Source: Gaiellasilicea sp963791905 | Lineage (GTDB): Bacteria; Actinomycetota; Thermoleophilia; Gaiellales; Gaiellaceae | Assembly: GCA_963791905.1 (NCBI GenBank) | Contig: CAWBTX010000006.1 | Location: forward strand, 372,001-436,000 | Reading direction: 5' to 3' | DNA length: 64,000 nt | Shown here: one piece after another, positions 50,989 through 60,631 of the stretch | Numbering within the stretch: position 1 is the first letter of the stretch | Layout: each line of letters opens with the position of its first letter | The notes under the pieces: generated by a model | Database searches by the model: none | The model's input: only the letters and a program-made list of their open reading frames with translations | Told to the model about the DNA's origin: nothing | Position numbers and translations under genes: made by a program

Positions 50989-52500
50989 CTCGACCTCGAG
51001 CGAGCGGAAGTCGACCACCAGGCGAGCCGGGCCGCGGCGCAGCTCGAGCCGCCGTGCACCCTCGTCGAACGAGACATCGAGCCTGCGCGGCAGCTCGCGG
51101 CGCAGGCGGAGCAGCCGGGCGACGAGGGGGTCGGCCGGCCGCGGATCGAGCGTCGAGCGCTCGAACGTCTCGAGCGCCTGCGGGTCGGGAACGTCGGCGG
51201 CCGAGAAGCCGGCGAATCCCGCGAACTCGTGCCGGCGGCCGTCACGCGTCGCGTCGGCGACGAACGGGTCGATGTGGTCGGTGAAGAACTGGAACGGGCG
51301 GGACTCGGCGTACTCCTCTCCCTGGAAGAGGAGCGGGGTGAACGGCGAGAACAGCACGACCGCCTGGGCGACGCGAAGCCGCTCGGGCGGGAGCCGGTCG
51401 CCGACGGCGCGGTTGCCGACCTGGTCGTGGTTCTGCGCGCAAACCACGAGCCGCGGGCCGTCGGGCCGCGCCAGCTCGCGCGCGATCTGGGCCATCGAGC
51501 CGTCGAACGGGGCGTAGTAGCCGTCGCGCTCGCCCGTCAGCGCGACGTGGAGGGCGTGGTGGAGGCTGTCGAGCCACATCGCGTCGTGCCCCCACTCCTG
51601 CAGCGGCCGGAAGTCGTCGGCGCCCATCTCGCTGATCACGAGCGCCCGATGCTCGGGCGCGACCTCGTGCACACGCTCGGCGAGCTCGGCGAGGATGTGC
51701 CGCGGCGAGTCGTCCTGCACGGCGTGGACGGCATCGAGCCGCAGCCCGTCGATCCCGTAGTCGCGCACCCAGAGCTCCGCGTTCTGGATCGCCCAGTCGC
51801 GGACGCCACGCTCTCCGTAGTCGAGCGCCTCGCCCCACGGCGTCCGGCCGAAGCGATCTGTGAAGTAGGGGCCGAAGGCGCGCAGCCCCTCCTCCCCCGG
51901 GCCGACGTGGTTGTAGACGACGTCGAGCAGGACGCCGAGGCCCTCCCGATGCGCCGCAGCCACCAGCCGTGCGAGCCCTTCCGGGCCGCCGTACGCCGGA
52001 TGCGGCGCCGAGGTGTACAGGCCGTCGTAGCCCCAGCCCCGGTTGCCGGGGAACGTGGCGACGGGCATGAGCTCGATCGCGGTGATGCCGAGCTCGCGGA
52101 GGTCGCGGAGTCGGGGAATCACGCCGTCGAACGTTCCCGCGGGCGAGAAGGTGCCGACGTGCAGCTCGTAGACGACGAGCTCGTCCAGCCGCAGGCCGGG
52201 GCCGGGGCCGATCTCGAACGAGCCGGTGTCGAGGATCCGCGACGGACCGCGCACGCCCTCCGGCTGCCAGCGGCTGCACGGGTCGGGCCACTCGGCGCCG
52301 TCGACGACGAGCAGGTAGTCGTCCCCGTGGACGCCCGGCACCTCCGCCGCCCAGTAGCCGTCGCCCGCGTCGGTCAAACGGTGGAGGCGGTTGCCCAGGC
52401 GAACGGCGACGGCGTCCGCCGTGGGCGCCCAGACACGAACGTCGACGTCGCCCGAGCCGGTCGGGACAGCGCCCAGGGCGGCTGTCGTCGCGAAAGGCAC
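50977..52500 (-). CDS. treZ: Maltooligosyltrehalose trehalohydrolase
   Basis: A 507-residue GH13 enzyme that releases trehalose from maltooligosyltrehalose. The N-terminal CBM48-like domain is VDVRVWAPTADAVAVRL, then VVYELHVGTFSPAGTFDGVI opens the barrel. Catalytic residues are Asp in GIDGLRLDAVHAVQDDS near 253, Glu in ALVISEMGADD near 290, and Asp in VVCAQNHDQVGNRAVGDRL near 358. LLFQGEEYAESRPFQFFTDH is diagnostic of TreZ. GTG start. First gene of treZ-glgX-treY and 38 bp from the coxM stop; the promoter probably lies there or upstream in the cox region. Confidence 0.95.
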   Translation of the reverse strand: MPFATTAALGAVPTGSGDVDVRVWAPTADAVAVRLGNRLHRLTDAGDGYWAAEVPGVHGDDYLLVVDGAEWPDPCSRWQPEGVRGPSRILDTGSFEIGPGPGLRLDELVVYELHVGTFSPAGTFDGVIPRLRDLRELGITAIELMPVATFPGNRGWGYDGLYTSAPHPAYGGPEGLARLVAAAHREGLGVLLDVVYNHVGPGEEGLRAFGPYFTDRFGRTPWGEALDYGERGVRDWAIQNAELWVRDYGIDGLRLDAVHAVQDDSPRHILAELAERVHEVAPEHRALVISEMGADDFRPLQEWGHDAMWLDSLHHALHVALTGERDGYYAPFDGSMAQIARELARPDGPRLVVCAQNHDQVGNRAVGDRLPPERLRVAQAVVLFSPFTPLLFQGEEYAESRPFQFFTDHIDPFVADATRDGRRHEFAGFAGFSAADVPDPQALETFERSTLDPRPADPLVARLLRLRRELPRRLDVSFDEGARRLELRRGPARLVVDFRSLEVELDA

Positions 52501-52538
52501 GTCGCGACGCTATCCGACCGTCTAGCGGGCCGACTGCC

Positions 52539-53384
52539 TTACCGGGCGAGCGCCTCCTCCACGGCGCGGGCGGTCAGGACGCGGGAGAGATGACGCCGGA
52601 AGTCGGAGCTCGCCATCGTGTCGGCAGGCGGGTTCGTCCCGGAGTCGGCCTGCTCGGCGGCGGCCGCGACGCCGTCCCGCGGGGCGCCCTGGAGCGCCTG
52701 TTCGACCGCGGTAGCCCTGAGCGGCGTCGAGCCCATGTTCGTCAGCCCGATCCGGGTGGTGCCGATCGTGCCGTTGCTGCCCTCCACGACCGCGGCGACG
52801 CCCACCGTGGCCCAGTCGACCGAGCGCCGGCGGAACTTGATGTAGGACCAGCCCGCCGACGCGGACCTCGGGAACCGCACCTCGACGATCAGCTCGTCCG
52901 GCGCGAGCGCCGTCTCGTAGACGCCGCGGAAGAAGTCCGCCGCGGCGATCGTGCGCTCCCCGCCCGAGCCGCGCACGACGATCTGGGCATCGAGCGTCAG
53001 CGCGACCGTCGGCAGATCGCCCGAGGGATCGCCGTGAGCGAGCGCGCCGCCGAGCGTGCCGCGATGGCGCACCTGGGGGTCGCCGACGAGCCCGGCGGCA
53101 TGCGCCAGCAGGGGACAGTGCTCCTGCGCGAGGGAGTCGTGGTTGAGATCGTGGTGGCGGGTGAGGGCACCGACGACCAGGTGCTCGCCGTCCTCGCGAA
53201 CGCCGGCGAGACCTGCGACGCGGCAGATGTCGACCAGTGTCGCGGGCCGGGCGAGCCGCACCTTCATCAGCGGCAGCAGGCTGTGGCCGCCGGCGAGCAG
53301 CTTCGCGTCCTCCTTCGTCCCGAGCAGCTCGATCGCGTGCTCGACCGACTCGGCCACCTCGTAGTCGAACGCTGCGGGGATCAT
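52539..53384 (-). CDS. coxM: CoxM-like FAD-binding subunit of a form II CO dehydrogenase/xanthine-oxidase-family enzyme
   Basis: A 281-residue medium subunit carrying FAD between the Fe-S subunit and quinone. Motifs: IPAAFDYEVAESVEHAIELLG (start), FAD-pyrophosphate loop KLLAGGHSLLPLMKVRLARP near residue 30, and the second FAD motif VGDPQVRHRGTLGGALAHGDPSGDLP near 100. Then TALAPDELIVEVRFP near 165. It is complete and overlaps the coxL stop by 4 bp (ATGA). Last gene of the coxG-S-L-M unit. Form II enzymes have uncertain CO activity, so the true substrate of this set is open. Confidence 0.88.
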   Translation of the reverse strand: MIPAAFDYEVAESVEHAIELLGTKEDAKLLAGGHSLLPLMKVRLARPATLVDICRVAGLAGVREDGEHLVVGALTRHHDLNHDSLAQEHCPLLAHAAGLVGDPQVRHRGTLGGALAHGDPSGDLPTVALTLDAQIVVRGSGGERTIAAADFFRGVYETALAPDELIVEVRFPRSASAGWSYIKFRRRSVDWATVGVAAVVEGSNGTIGTTRIGLTNMGSTPLRATAVEQALQGAPRDGVAAAAEQADSGTNPPADTMASSDFRRHLSRVLTARAVEEALAR

Positions 53385-55776
53385 GACCCTCCCTCCTTCG
53401 CCTGCTGGATTGCGCCCCAGACGCGCTCGGGCGTCGCCGGCCGCTCCATGTTCCGGACGCCGAGATGGGCGAGTGCGTCGACGACCGCGTTGATCACGGC
53501 CGGCGGCGCCGCGATCGTGCCGGCCTCGCCGATCCCCTTGACGCCCATCGCGTTCGTCGGGCTCGGCGTGACGGTGTCGTGGAGCTCGAACGCAGGGAGC
53601 TCCGGCGGCCCGGGCACGAGGTAGTTCGTCATCGTCCCCGTGAGGAGGTTGCCCTCCTCGTCGTAGATGCCCTCCTCGAACAGCGCCTCCGCGATGCCCT
53701 GCGCGACGCCGCCGTGCACCTGGCCCTGGACGAGCATCGGGTTCAGCTGGACACCGCAGTCGTCGACCGCGATGTAGCGCACGATCTCGACCGAGCCGGT
53801 GTCCTGGTCGACCTCGACGACGCAGCAGTGCGCGCCGTTCGGCCAGCTGAAGTTGGGCGGGTCGTAGAGATACGTCGCCGTCAGCCCCGGCTCCATCCCG
53901 TCCGGCAGGTTGTGCGCCGTCCAGGAGCTGAACGCGAGCGACTTGATGCCGACCGAGCGGTCGGTGCCGACGACCGTGAAGTTGCCGTCCTCGAACTCGA
54001 GGTCCTCCTCGGCGCACTCGAGCTCGTGGGCGGCCAGCACCTTCGCCTTGGCGAGGATCTTCTCGCCCGCCTTGTGCAGTGCGACGCCGCCGACAGCGAC
54101 GCCGCGGCTGCCGTACGTGTCCATCCCGAGCGGCACCGTGGCGGTGTCCCCGTGCAGCACCTCGACGTCGTCGTAGTCGACGCCGAGCTGGTCGGCGACG
54201 ATCTGCGCGAACACCGTCTTCGAGCCCTGCCCGTGCGACGAGATGCCGCTCGCGACGCGCACCGTGCCGGTGGGCATGAGCTCGATCGTGGCCGAGTCCC
54301 AGCCGCCGGCGGCGTAGTTGAGCGCGGAGAGCACGCGCGAGGGAGCGAGGCCGCACATCTCGATGTACGTCGAGAAGCCCACGCCGAGCAGCTTCCTGTC
54401 GCCGCGGTCGCGCCGCTCGGCCTGCTCGGCCCGAACCGCGTCGTAGTCGAGCACGTCGAGGCACTTCTCGAGCGTGCCGTGGTAGTCGGCCGAGTCGACG
54501 ATGAGCCCGCTGGCGATCGTGTAGTTCGGGAAGCTCTCGGTCGCGATGAAGTTGCGCCGTCGCAGCTCGACCGGATCGAGGTCGAGCTCGCGGGCGAGCG
54601 CGTCCATCGCACGCTCGATCGCGTACGTCGCCTCGGGCCGGCCGGCGCCGCGGTAGGCGTCGGTGAACGTCGTGTTCGTGAACACGTTCTGGTACTCGAG
54701 GTCGTAGGCGTCGCACTCGTAGCAGCCGTGATAGAGCCAGGCGCCGAGCATCGGGATCCCGGGCGTGATCAGGCGCATGATACGCACCCATCGCGACGGT
54801 GAGCTTCACCCGCACGGCCTTCAGGTCGCCGTCGCGCGTCGCCGCGAGCTCGATCTCCTGGAACATCTCCCGCCCGTGGAGCGTGGCGACGTAGTTCTCG
54901 GAACGCTCCTCGATCCACTTCACCGGCCGGCCGAGCTTCTGCGCCAGCGCGAGGCAGATGGCGTCCTCCGGGTAGACCTCGAGCTTCGAGCCGAAGCCGC
55001 CGCCGACGTCGGGCGCGACGACACGCAGCTTCGCCTCCGGGATGCCGGTCGAGATCGTCGAGCGCGGTGCGCAGGATGTGCGGGATCTGCGTGGCCGAGT
55101 AGACCGTGAACTCGCCCATCGGGATGTTCGGCTCGACGACGACGCCGCGGGGCTCGATCGCGTTGGGGATCAGCCGGCCCAGGTAGTACTCCTCCTTGAT
55201 CTTCACGAGGTCGGGGTCCTCGAAGAAGGGCGCAGTCGGCGCGCGACGAGGCACGGGCGAGTCGCCCTCGATGCTCCAGGAGCCGGCGTCGTTCGTCCCG
55301 AACTCCTCGTGCACGAGCGGGGCATCCGGCGCCAGCGCCTCCTTGATCCCGACCACGGCCGGCAGCGGCTCCCAGTCGACCTCGACGAGCTCGCCCGCGT
55401 CCTTCGCGAGCGCGCGACTCTCGGCGACGACGACTGCGACGGCGTCGCCGACGTACCGGGCCTTGTCCTTCGTGAGCGGGTTATGCGGTGGGTTCTTGAC
55501 CTGGTCGTTGATCGCCCACGCCATCAGGAGCGGCGCCGCGAACTCGAGGTCGGCCGCCGTGTACGCCGCCACGACGCCCTCGAGCGCGAGCGCCTTCGAG
55601 ACGTCGATCGAGTTGATCTTCGCGTGCGCGAAGGGGCTCCGGACGACGCCGACCCAGAGCATCCCCTGCAGGCTGATGTTGTCGACGAAGGTGCCGCGTC
55701 CGGTGACGAGCTCAGGGTCCTCCTTGCGGAGCTGGCTCGTGCCGACGAACGTGGCGGCTTTCTCGGTGGTCGCCAT
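53381..55776 (-). pseudogene. coxL: CoxL-like molybdopterin large subunit (form II), two frameshifts
   Basis: The large Mo-pterin subunit is read in three frames. Frame 1 starts ATG 55776 (FVGTSQLRKEDPELVTGRGTFVDNI) and runs to PHILRTAL near 55062. Frame 2 gives TISTGIPEAKLRVVAPDVGGGFGSK and VKWIEERSENYVATLHGRE to AMGAY near 54779. Frame 3 continues MRLITPGIPMLGAWLY to the end. The active-site loop is TDAYRGAGRPEATY, the AYRGAGR of form II rather than the AYXCSFR of true CO dehydrogenases, and EAGTIAAPPAVINA carries the C-terminal Glu. Each frame change fits a one-base insertion or a two-base deletion (TATCATG at 54775-54779; CTCGACG near 55060). Either indel errors or recent inactivation. 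Confidence 0.8.
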
Positions 55777-55785
55777 CTCGCCCCC

Positions 55786-56252
<467 letters not shown>

Positions 56253-56256
<4 letters not shown>

Positions 56257-56733
56257 GCTGAGCCTCCCTCTCGTGGGCTGGTACCGGCGTCGAGCTGGGC
56301 GCGCAGGCGTTGCGCGAACTGCTCGACGAGGCGGCTGGAGACGGACTCGATCACCGCGGGCCGCCCCAGCTGGGCGGCCTGGCCCGAGAACCTGACGTCC
56401 GTGTCCATCGACACTCTCGTCACGCCCTCGTCGGCGGAGATGCGGGCATCGACGGACGCATCGGCGCGGCCCTTCCCCCGCTTGTCGCGTCCTGTCACGG
56501 ACAGGCGGACGGTGCCCGCAGTCTCGTCCCGCTCGGTGATCCGCACGTCGTTGAGGAAGTCCATGCCGATCGGGCCGAGCTTGACGGCCATCGTGGCCTT
56601 CCAGCGTGTCGTCGTCGAGAACCTCGACGAGCGTCGCCCCGGGCATGCAGGAGACCACGCTCTCGGGGTCGAGCAGGAAATCGAGAGTCGCTTCCGGCGA
56701 CGCCGAAACCTCGAACTCGTGCTGAAGTTTCAC
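56253..56733 (-). pseudogene. coxG: CoxG-like SRPBCC protein with one frameshift
   Basis: CoxG (SRPBCC fold) is linked to membrane attachment or quinone transfer in CODH operons. The GTG start at 56733 follows AGGAGG and gives LQHEFEVSASPEATLDFLLDPESVVSCMPGATLVEVLDDDTLEG. A one-base insertion (extra C near 56599-56601) then breaks the frame, which resumes as TMAVKLGPIGMDFLNDVRI to the end (TSPREGGSA). The joined product of about 160 residues has the usual CoxG form. The second part has an in-frame ATG, so an internal start could give a 112-residue C-terminal piece. First gene of the cox unit. Confidence 0.78.
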
Positions 56734-56814
56734 CCGCCTCCTTCGCTTGCCCCCGCGGGCCTAACGCTACACCTGTTGCTTGGCCGGACAAAAAGCCGGG
56801 CCTGCGCGCTCTCT

Positions 56815-57585
56815 CTAGCCCGCGGCCTCGGCGCTGCGGAGCCCGCGCAGCGACCACGCCGCGAACGCCAGGATGAGCGCAAGCGCGAGGCCGAACGCGA
56901 GCGCGACGTCCACCCCGTCGCCGGCGAGGAGACTCCGCACCGCCTCGAGCACATATGTGAGCGGATTGAGCGTCGCGAGCGTCTCGATCCAGCCGGTCAG
57001 GAGCGCGAGCGGCACATAGACCGGCGCGAAGAAGAGCACGAGGAACACGGGCATCTGCATCACCGGTCCCGCCTGCATCGTCCGGAACCGCATCGCCACC
57101 CCGCAGGCCCACAGCAGGCCGCAGACGTTGATCAGGAGCGCGAGCAGGTACATCCCGAAGACGTCGACAGGCCCACCGAAGATCTCGACGCCCGCAATCA
57201 GCGCGACCACCGTGAGCGCGGTCGCCGTGAACGCCCAGCGGACCATGGCCGAGAGCGCGTAGCCGAGCACGATCCCGGTGCGGTTGGGCGCCGCGAGCAG
57301 GAGCCGGCGCGCAAACCCGGACTCGAAGTCGCGCGCGATGCCGAAGCCGGTGAAGACGCCGCCGAACGCCGCGGACTGCACGAGCACGAAGCAGAACACG
57401 AACGCGGTGTAGCCGGGCTCGAAATCGAAGCCCGGCACCTCGGCGACCTGCGCGAGACCGCCGGCGAACGCCGTGAAGAAGAAGAGCGGGAACGCGAGCG
57501 AGGGGACCAGGATGGAGGGGTTCGTGAAGACGTTCTTCAGCGTCCGCCACGCCACCCCCGAGGCCACCGGCCAGATGCGCGTCAT
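56815..57585 (-). CDS. ABC-2 type exporter permease (DrrB-like) 1
   Basis: A 256-residue integral membrane protein with about six helices: VPSLAFPLFFFTAFAGGLA, AFVFCFVLVQSAAFGGVFTGFGIA, AFTATALTVVALIAGVEI, VFGMYLLALLINVCGLLWACGVA, MQMPVFLVLFFAPVYVPLALL and VALAFGLALALILAFAAWSLRG. LNPLTYVLEAVRSLLAGD is the typical ABC-2 C-terminal motif. Its ATG overlaps the second permease by 4 bp. With that gene and the ATPase it forms a DrrAB-type exporter of lipids, drugs or antibiotics; the cargo is unknown. Confidence 0.85.
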   Translation of the reverse strand: MTRIWPVASGVAWRTLKNVFTNPSILVPSLAFPLFFFTAFAGGLAQVAEVPGFDFEPGYTAFVFCFVLVQSAAFGGVFTGFGIARDFESGFARRLLLAAPNRTGIVLGYALSAMVRWAFTATALTVVALIAGVEIFGGPVDVFGMYLLALLINVCGLLWACGVAMRFRTMQAGPVMQMPVFLVLFFAPVYVPLALLTGWIETLATLNPLTYVLEAVRSLLAGDGVDVALAFGLALALILAFAAWSLRGLRSAEAAG

Positions 57586-58367
57586 GTGCGCGTCAACCTC
57601 AGCGTCAGCGCGGTCCCCGCCAGGGCGAGGCCGACGATCGTCAGCGCGAACGCGATCCCGAAGCCGAGCGCGAGGGCCTGCGCGTCCCAGCCGGTGATGA
57701 TCAGGCTCCGCACGGCCTCGATCAGGTAGGAGACGGGGTTGACCGAGGCGACGACCTTGAACCACTGGATCTCCATCAGGTTCCGCGGCGCGTTCATCGA
57801 GGACAGGAACAGGAAGACGAAGAGCAGCGGGAACAACGCCTGGATCGCCTCGCCGGAGCCCGTCCGCAGGGCGAGGTAGATCCCGATCGCGCCGAAGCCG
57901 AGCGAGACGAGGGCGGCGAACAGCAGCAGGAGAGCGATGCCGCCCGCCCCGGCGGCGAAGTGGACGCCGACGACCAGGCCGACGAGGATGTAGAAGACCG
58001 CCTGGACGACGCCGAGCGTGACGATGCCGCCGAGCTGGCCTGCGATCAGCACGGAGCCGCGCATCGAGGTCAGCGAGAGGCGGTTCAGGAACCCCGTCTG
58101 GATGTCGCGCGCCAGGTCGGTGCCGGCGTTCATCGTCGAGAAGAGCGCGCCCTGGATGAACGGGACGGCGAGCGCGAAGGCGAGGAAGGAGTCGGTCGGG
58201 AAGCCGGGGAGCTCGGTCGACGGCTTCAGCCCCGCCGCGTTGACGGCCATCAGCATGACCGGGAAGATGAGCGGCGGGATCGCGCTCGCCGGCTGGCGGG
58301 CGGTGCGGGTGATCGAGCGCAGCGCGAGCGCCCCGGCCTGCGAGGCCGAATTTCCAACAGCGCTCAC
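57582..58367 (-). CDS. ABC-2 type exporter permease (DrrB-like) 2
   Basis: A 261-residue permease partner with the same plan as its neighbour: six helices and the near-identical VNPVSYLIEAVRSLIITGWDAQALALGFGIAFALTIVG at the C-terminus. DLARDIQTGFLNRLSLTSMRG matches the cytoplasmic loop that contacts the ATPase. Starts with an ATPase overlap of 4 bp (58364-58367). Two related but distinct permeases imply a heterodimeric exporter. Confidence 0.85.
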   Translation of the reverse strand: MSAVGNSASQAGALALRSITRTARQPASAIPPLIFPVMLMAVNAAGLKPSTELPGFPTDSFLAFALAVPFIQGALFSTMNAGTDLARDIQTGFLNRLSLTSMRGSVLIAGQLGGIVTLGVVQAVFYILVGLVVGVHFAAGAGGIALLLLFAALVSLGFGAIGIYLALRTGSGEAIQALFPLLFVFLFLSSMNAPRNLMEIQWFKVVASVNPVSYLIEAVRSLIITGWDAQALALGFGIAFALTIVGLALAGTALTLRLTRT

Positions 58368-59344
58368 GACGCCGGTGGCAGGCCGTTCTGCTCGCCCGCG
58401 CCCTCGAGCGAGCGCCCCGTCTTGGCGAGGAAGACGTCGTCGAGCGACGGTGCCTGGATCTCCAGATGGGCGAGCGGGACGTTCTGCGCGTCGATCGCGC
58501 GAACGACCGCCGGCAGCCCGGCGACCCCTTCCCGCAGTCGGACGGCGACGTCCTTCGTCGCGTCCGGCAGCGGCTCGCCGAACTGCGCCAGCACGACGGC
58601 GAGCCGCTCGCGATCCGCTTCCGCCTGTGGGAGGGCGTGCACGCTCGGCAGGCCGATCTCCGCCTTCAGGTCTGCCGGAGACCCCTCCGCGACGATGTGG
58701 CCGTGGTCGATGATCCCGACGCGGCCGGCGAGCACGTCCGCCTCCTCCAGGTACTGCGTCGTGAGGAAGACGGTCACGCCGTCCTCGCGCGCGAGCCGGG
58801 CGACCTCCTCCCAGAGGGCCGTGCGGCTCTGTGGATCGAGGCCGGTCGTCGGCTCGTCGAGGAAGAGGATGCTGGGGCGGTGGACGAGCGCCAGGGCGAG
58901 GTCGAGGCGCCGCTTCATCCCGCCGGAATAGCCCCGCACCTTCCGGTCGGCCGCCTCGCTCAGCCCGACGCGGGTCAGGAGCTCGTCGGCGCGCGGCTTC
59001 CGCTCCGCACGAGGGATGCCCTGCAGAGTCGCCTGCAGACGGACATGGTCGCGTCCGGTCAGGAGCGGGTCGAGCGCGGCCTCCTGCAGCGCGGCGCCGA
59101 TCACCGAGCGCACCTTCGGGCCCTCCTTGACGACGTCGTAGCCGCCGACGCGCGCCGAGCCTGCCGTCGGCGGCAGCAGCGTCGTCAGCATCAACACGGT
59201 CGTCGACTTGCCCGCCCCGTTCGGGCCGAGGAAGCCGTAGATCTCGCCGGGATCGACGTGGAGGTCGATGCCGTCGACCGCGCGCGGGCCCTTCTTGAAC
59301 TCGCGCACGAGCCCCTGCACCTCGATGGAGTTCGCACGCGCCAC
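58364..59344 (-). CDS. ABC exporter ATPase (DrrA-like)
   Basis: A 326-residue ATPase. Walker A is GFLGPNGAGKSTTVLMLTTLLPPTAG near residue 40, the signature YSGGMKRRLDLALALVHRPSILFLDEPTTGLDP near 140, and the H-loop region FLTTQYLEEADVLAGRVGIIDHG. The C-terminal ~90 residues (GLPSVHALPQAEADRERL...SLDDVFLAKTGRSLEGAGE) are the DrrA-type extension. GTG start. Promoter probably upstream of the MarR gene, so repressor and pump are one transcript, typical of drug or lipid exporters controlled by their own MarR protein. Confidence 0.9.
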   Translation of the reverse strand: MARANSIEVQGLVREFKKGPRAVDGIDLHVDPGEIYGFLGPNGAGKSTTVLMLTTLLPPTAGSARVGGYDVVKEGPKVRSVIGAALQEAALDPLLTGRDHVRLQATLQGIPRAERKPRADELLTRVGLSEAADRKVRGYSGGMKRRLDLALALVHRPSILFLDEPTTGLDPQSRTALWEEVARLAREDGVTVFLTTQYLEEADVLAGRVGIIDHGHIVAEGSPADLKAEIGLPSVHALPQAEADRERLAVVLAQFGEPLPDATKDVAVRLREGVAGLPAVVRAIDAQNVPLAHLEIQAPSLDDVFLAKTGRSLEGAGEQNGLPPAS

Positions 59345-59354
59345 CGCTCCAACA

Positions 59355-59808
59355 CTAGCGAGCGGTCACGGCGGCTCCCTGGAGCACCGCCTCCGCGGCC
59401 GCCAACAACCGCGGCGAGCGCGGCAGAAACGTCGTCGGCCGCTAGCGCGATGCGGTCCTCGACCGACCGCAGGGCCGCGACGAAGGCCGGCAGCGCCGCC
59501 GCCCAGGCCTCTTGCCCAGCGGGCGCGAGCGCGAGCAGTGAGGAGCGTCCGTCGGCGGGGTTTCGCGTCCTGCTCACCCAGCCGCGCCGCTCCAGGCCCT
59601 TGAGCCGGTAGGTCAGCGTGCTCGGCGACACGCCGAGGCGGCTCGCGAGCTCGGTCGGCGTCGCCGGCTCGAGCAGCGCGAGCTGGTTCAGGAGAGTCGC
59701 GTCCTCGAGACGGACGGGTGTGCCCGCGAGCCCGGCCGCGAGGACCTGGCCGACCTTCTGTGCGGCGACCGACAGCTCGAAGAGGACGGGCGGCGGCGAG
59801 GAATCCAT
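59355..59808 (-). CDS. MarR-family repressor, probable frameshift near the C-terminus
   Basis: A MarR protein of about 150 residues. The winged helix is LLNQLALLEPATPTELASRLGVSPSTLTYRLKGLERRGWVSRTRNPADGRSSLLALAPAGQ (residues about 40-100), with a dimerisation helix after it. In the raw frame it runs on past VVGGRGGGAPGSRRDRS well into the ATPase gene, which is unlikely. One base removed in GGCGGCC near 59399-59402 gives AAEAVLQGAAVTAR and a TAG at 59355-59357, a normal end 11 bp before the ATPase start. So the stated end assumes one indel. It probably represses itself, the exporter and perhaps the divergent propeller gene. Confidence 0.75.
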
Positions 59809-59851
59809 TTCGAATTTGAATTATCTACTTCGATTTCGTATCATCGTGCTC
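59809..59851. promoter_or_regulatory. AT-rich divergent control region of the MarR/exporter operon
   Basis: The 43 bp between the MarR and propeller starts are strikingly AT-rich for this genome. They contain TTCGAATTTGAA (59810-59821) and TTCGATTTCG, related half-sites with a TTCGA core. This is a likely MarR operator over both promoters. Confidence 0.55.
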
Positions 59852-60631
59852 ATGATGCTACGCCTCATTCCGGTCGGCGCAGCCGCGCTCGCGCTCGCGG
59901 CCGCCGGCGCCGCAGCGGCGCCGACGACCCTCGGCGAGCCCGCCGACCTCCTGCCGCGGCCGGGCGGCACGTACCTCGTCACCGACCGCACCCGCGGAGC
60001 GGTGCTGTTGGTCGACCCGGCCCGCAAGACGACGCGCCGCGTCGCACGCGTGATCGAGGCTCGCGAGCTCGCGGTCGTCGGCGGCCGCGTCCTCGTGACC
60101 TCCCGGGAACGGATCCTCGCGCTCGACCTCCGCACGGGACGGACGACGCCGTTCGCGCGCGCAGGCAGCTACGTCCTCGGGCTCGCCGCGGCCCCAGGCG
60201 GCGGCGTCTACGCGAGCGAGGACGGCACGACGATCGTTCGGATCGACGCGAACGGCGCCAGGACGGTGCTCGCCGACGGGCTCGACGGCGTCCACGGGAT
60301 CACACCGACCCCGGAGGGCCTCGTCCTCTCCGAATCGTTCGCCGGCCGGGTTCTCCGGCTCGATCCCGCCACCGGTGCGATCACCGTGCTCGCGCGCGGG
60401 CTCGGCAACCCGAGCTTCACGCTGCGCACGCGAGCGGGAGCTCTCTACGTCAGCGAGTTCGGGACCGGACGGATCGGCCGGATCGGGGGAAACGGAGGCA
60501 TCACCACGGTGGCTTCCGTGTCGTCGCCCGGATCAATCGCGCTCGATGCGCGCGGCCGCATCGTCGGCGTCACCCTCGGCGGGACGATCTTCCGCGTCGA
60601 GGGCTCCCGCGCCCGCACGATCTATCCCTGA
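59852..60631 (+). CDS. Secreted NHL/SMP-30-like beta-propeller protein
   Basis: A 259-residue exported propeller. The signal peptide is LIPVGAAALALAAAGAAAA. Blade repeats include LLPRPGGTYLVTDRTRGAVLLVDPARKTTRRV and VHGITPTPEGLVLSESFAGRVLRLDPATGAITVLARGL, later GALYVSEFGTGRIGRIGGNGGI. No lactonase residue set is clear, so binding rather than catalysis is likely. It is divergent from the MarR gene, and its last 99 bp overlap the end of the convergent glgB frame. The ATG at 59852 is followed by a second ATG, so either could be used. Confidence 0.75.
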   Translation: MMLRLIPVGAAALALAAAGAAAAPTTLGEPADLLPRPGGTYLVTDRTRGAVLLVDPARKTTRRVARVIEARELAVVGGRVLVTSRERILALDLRTGRTTPFARAGSYVLGLAAAPGGGVYASEDGTTIVRIDANGARTVLADGLDGVHGITPTPEGLVLSESFAGRVLRLDPATGAITVLARGLGNPSFTLRTRAGALYVSEFGTGRIGRIGGNGGITTVASVSSPGSIALDARGRIVGVTLGGTIFRVEGSRARTIYP

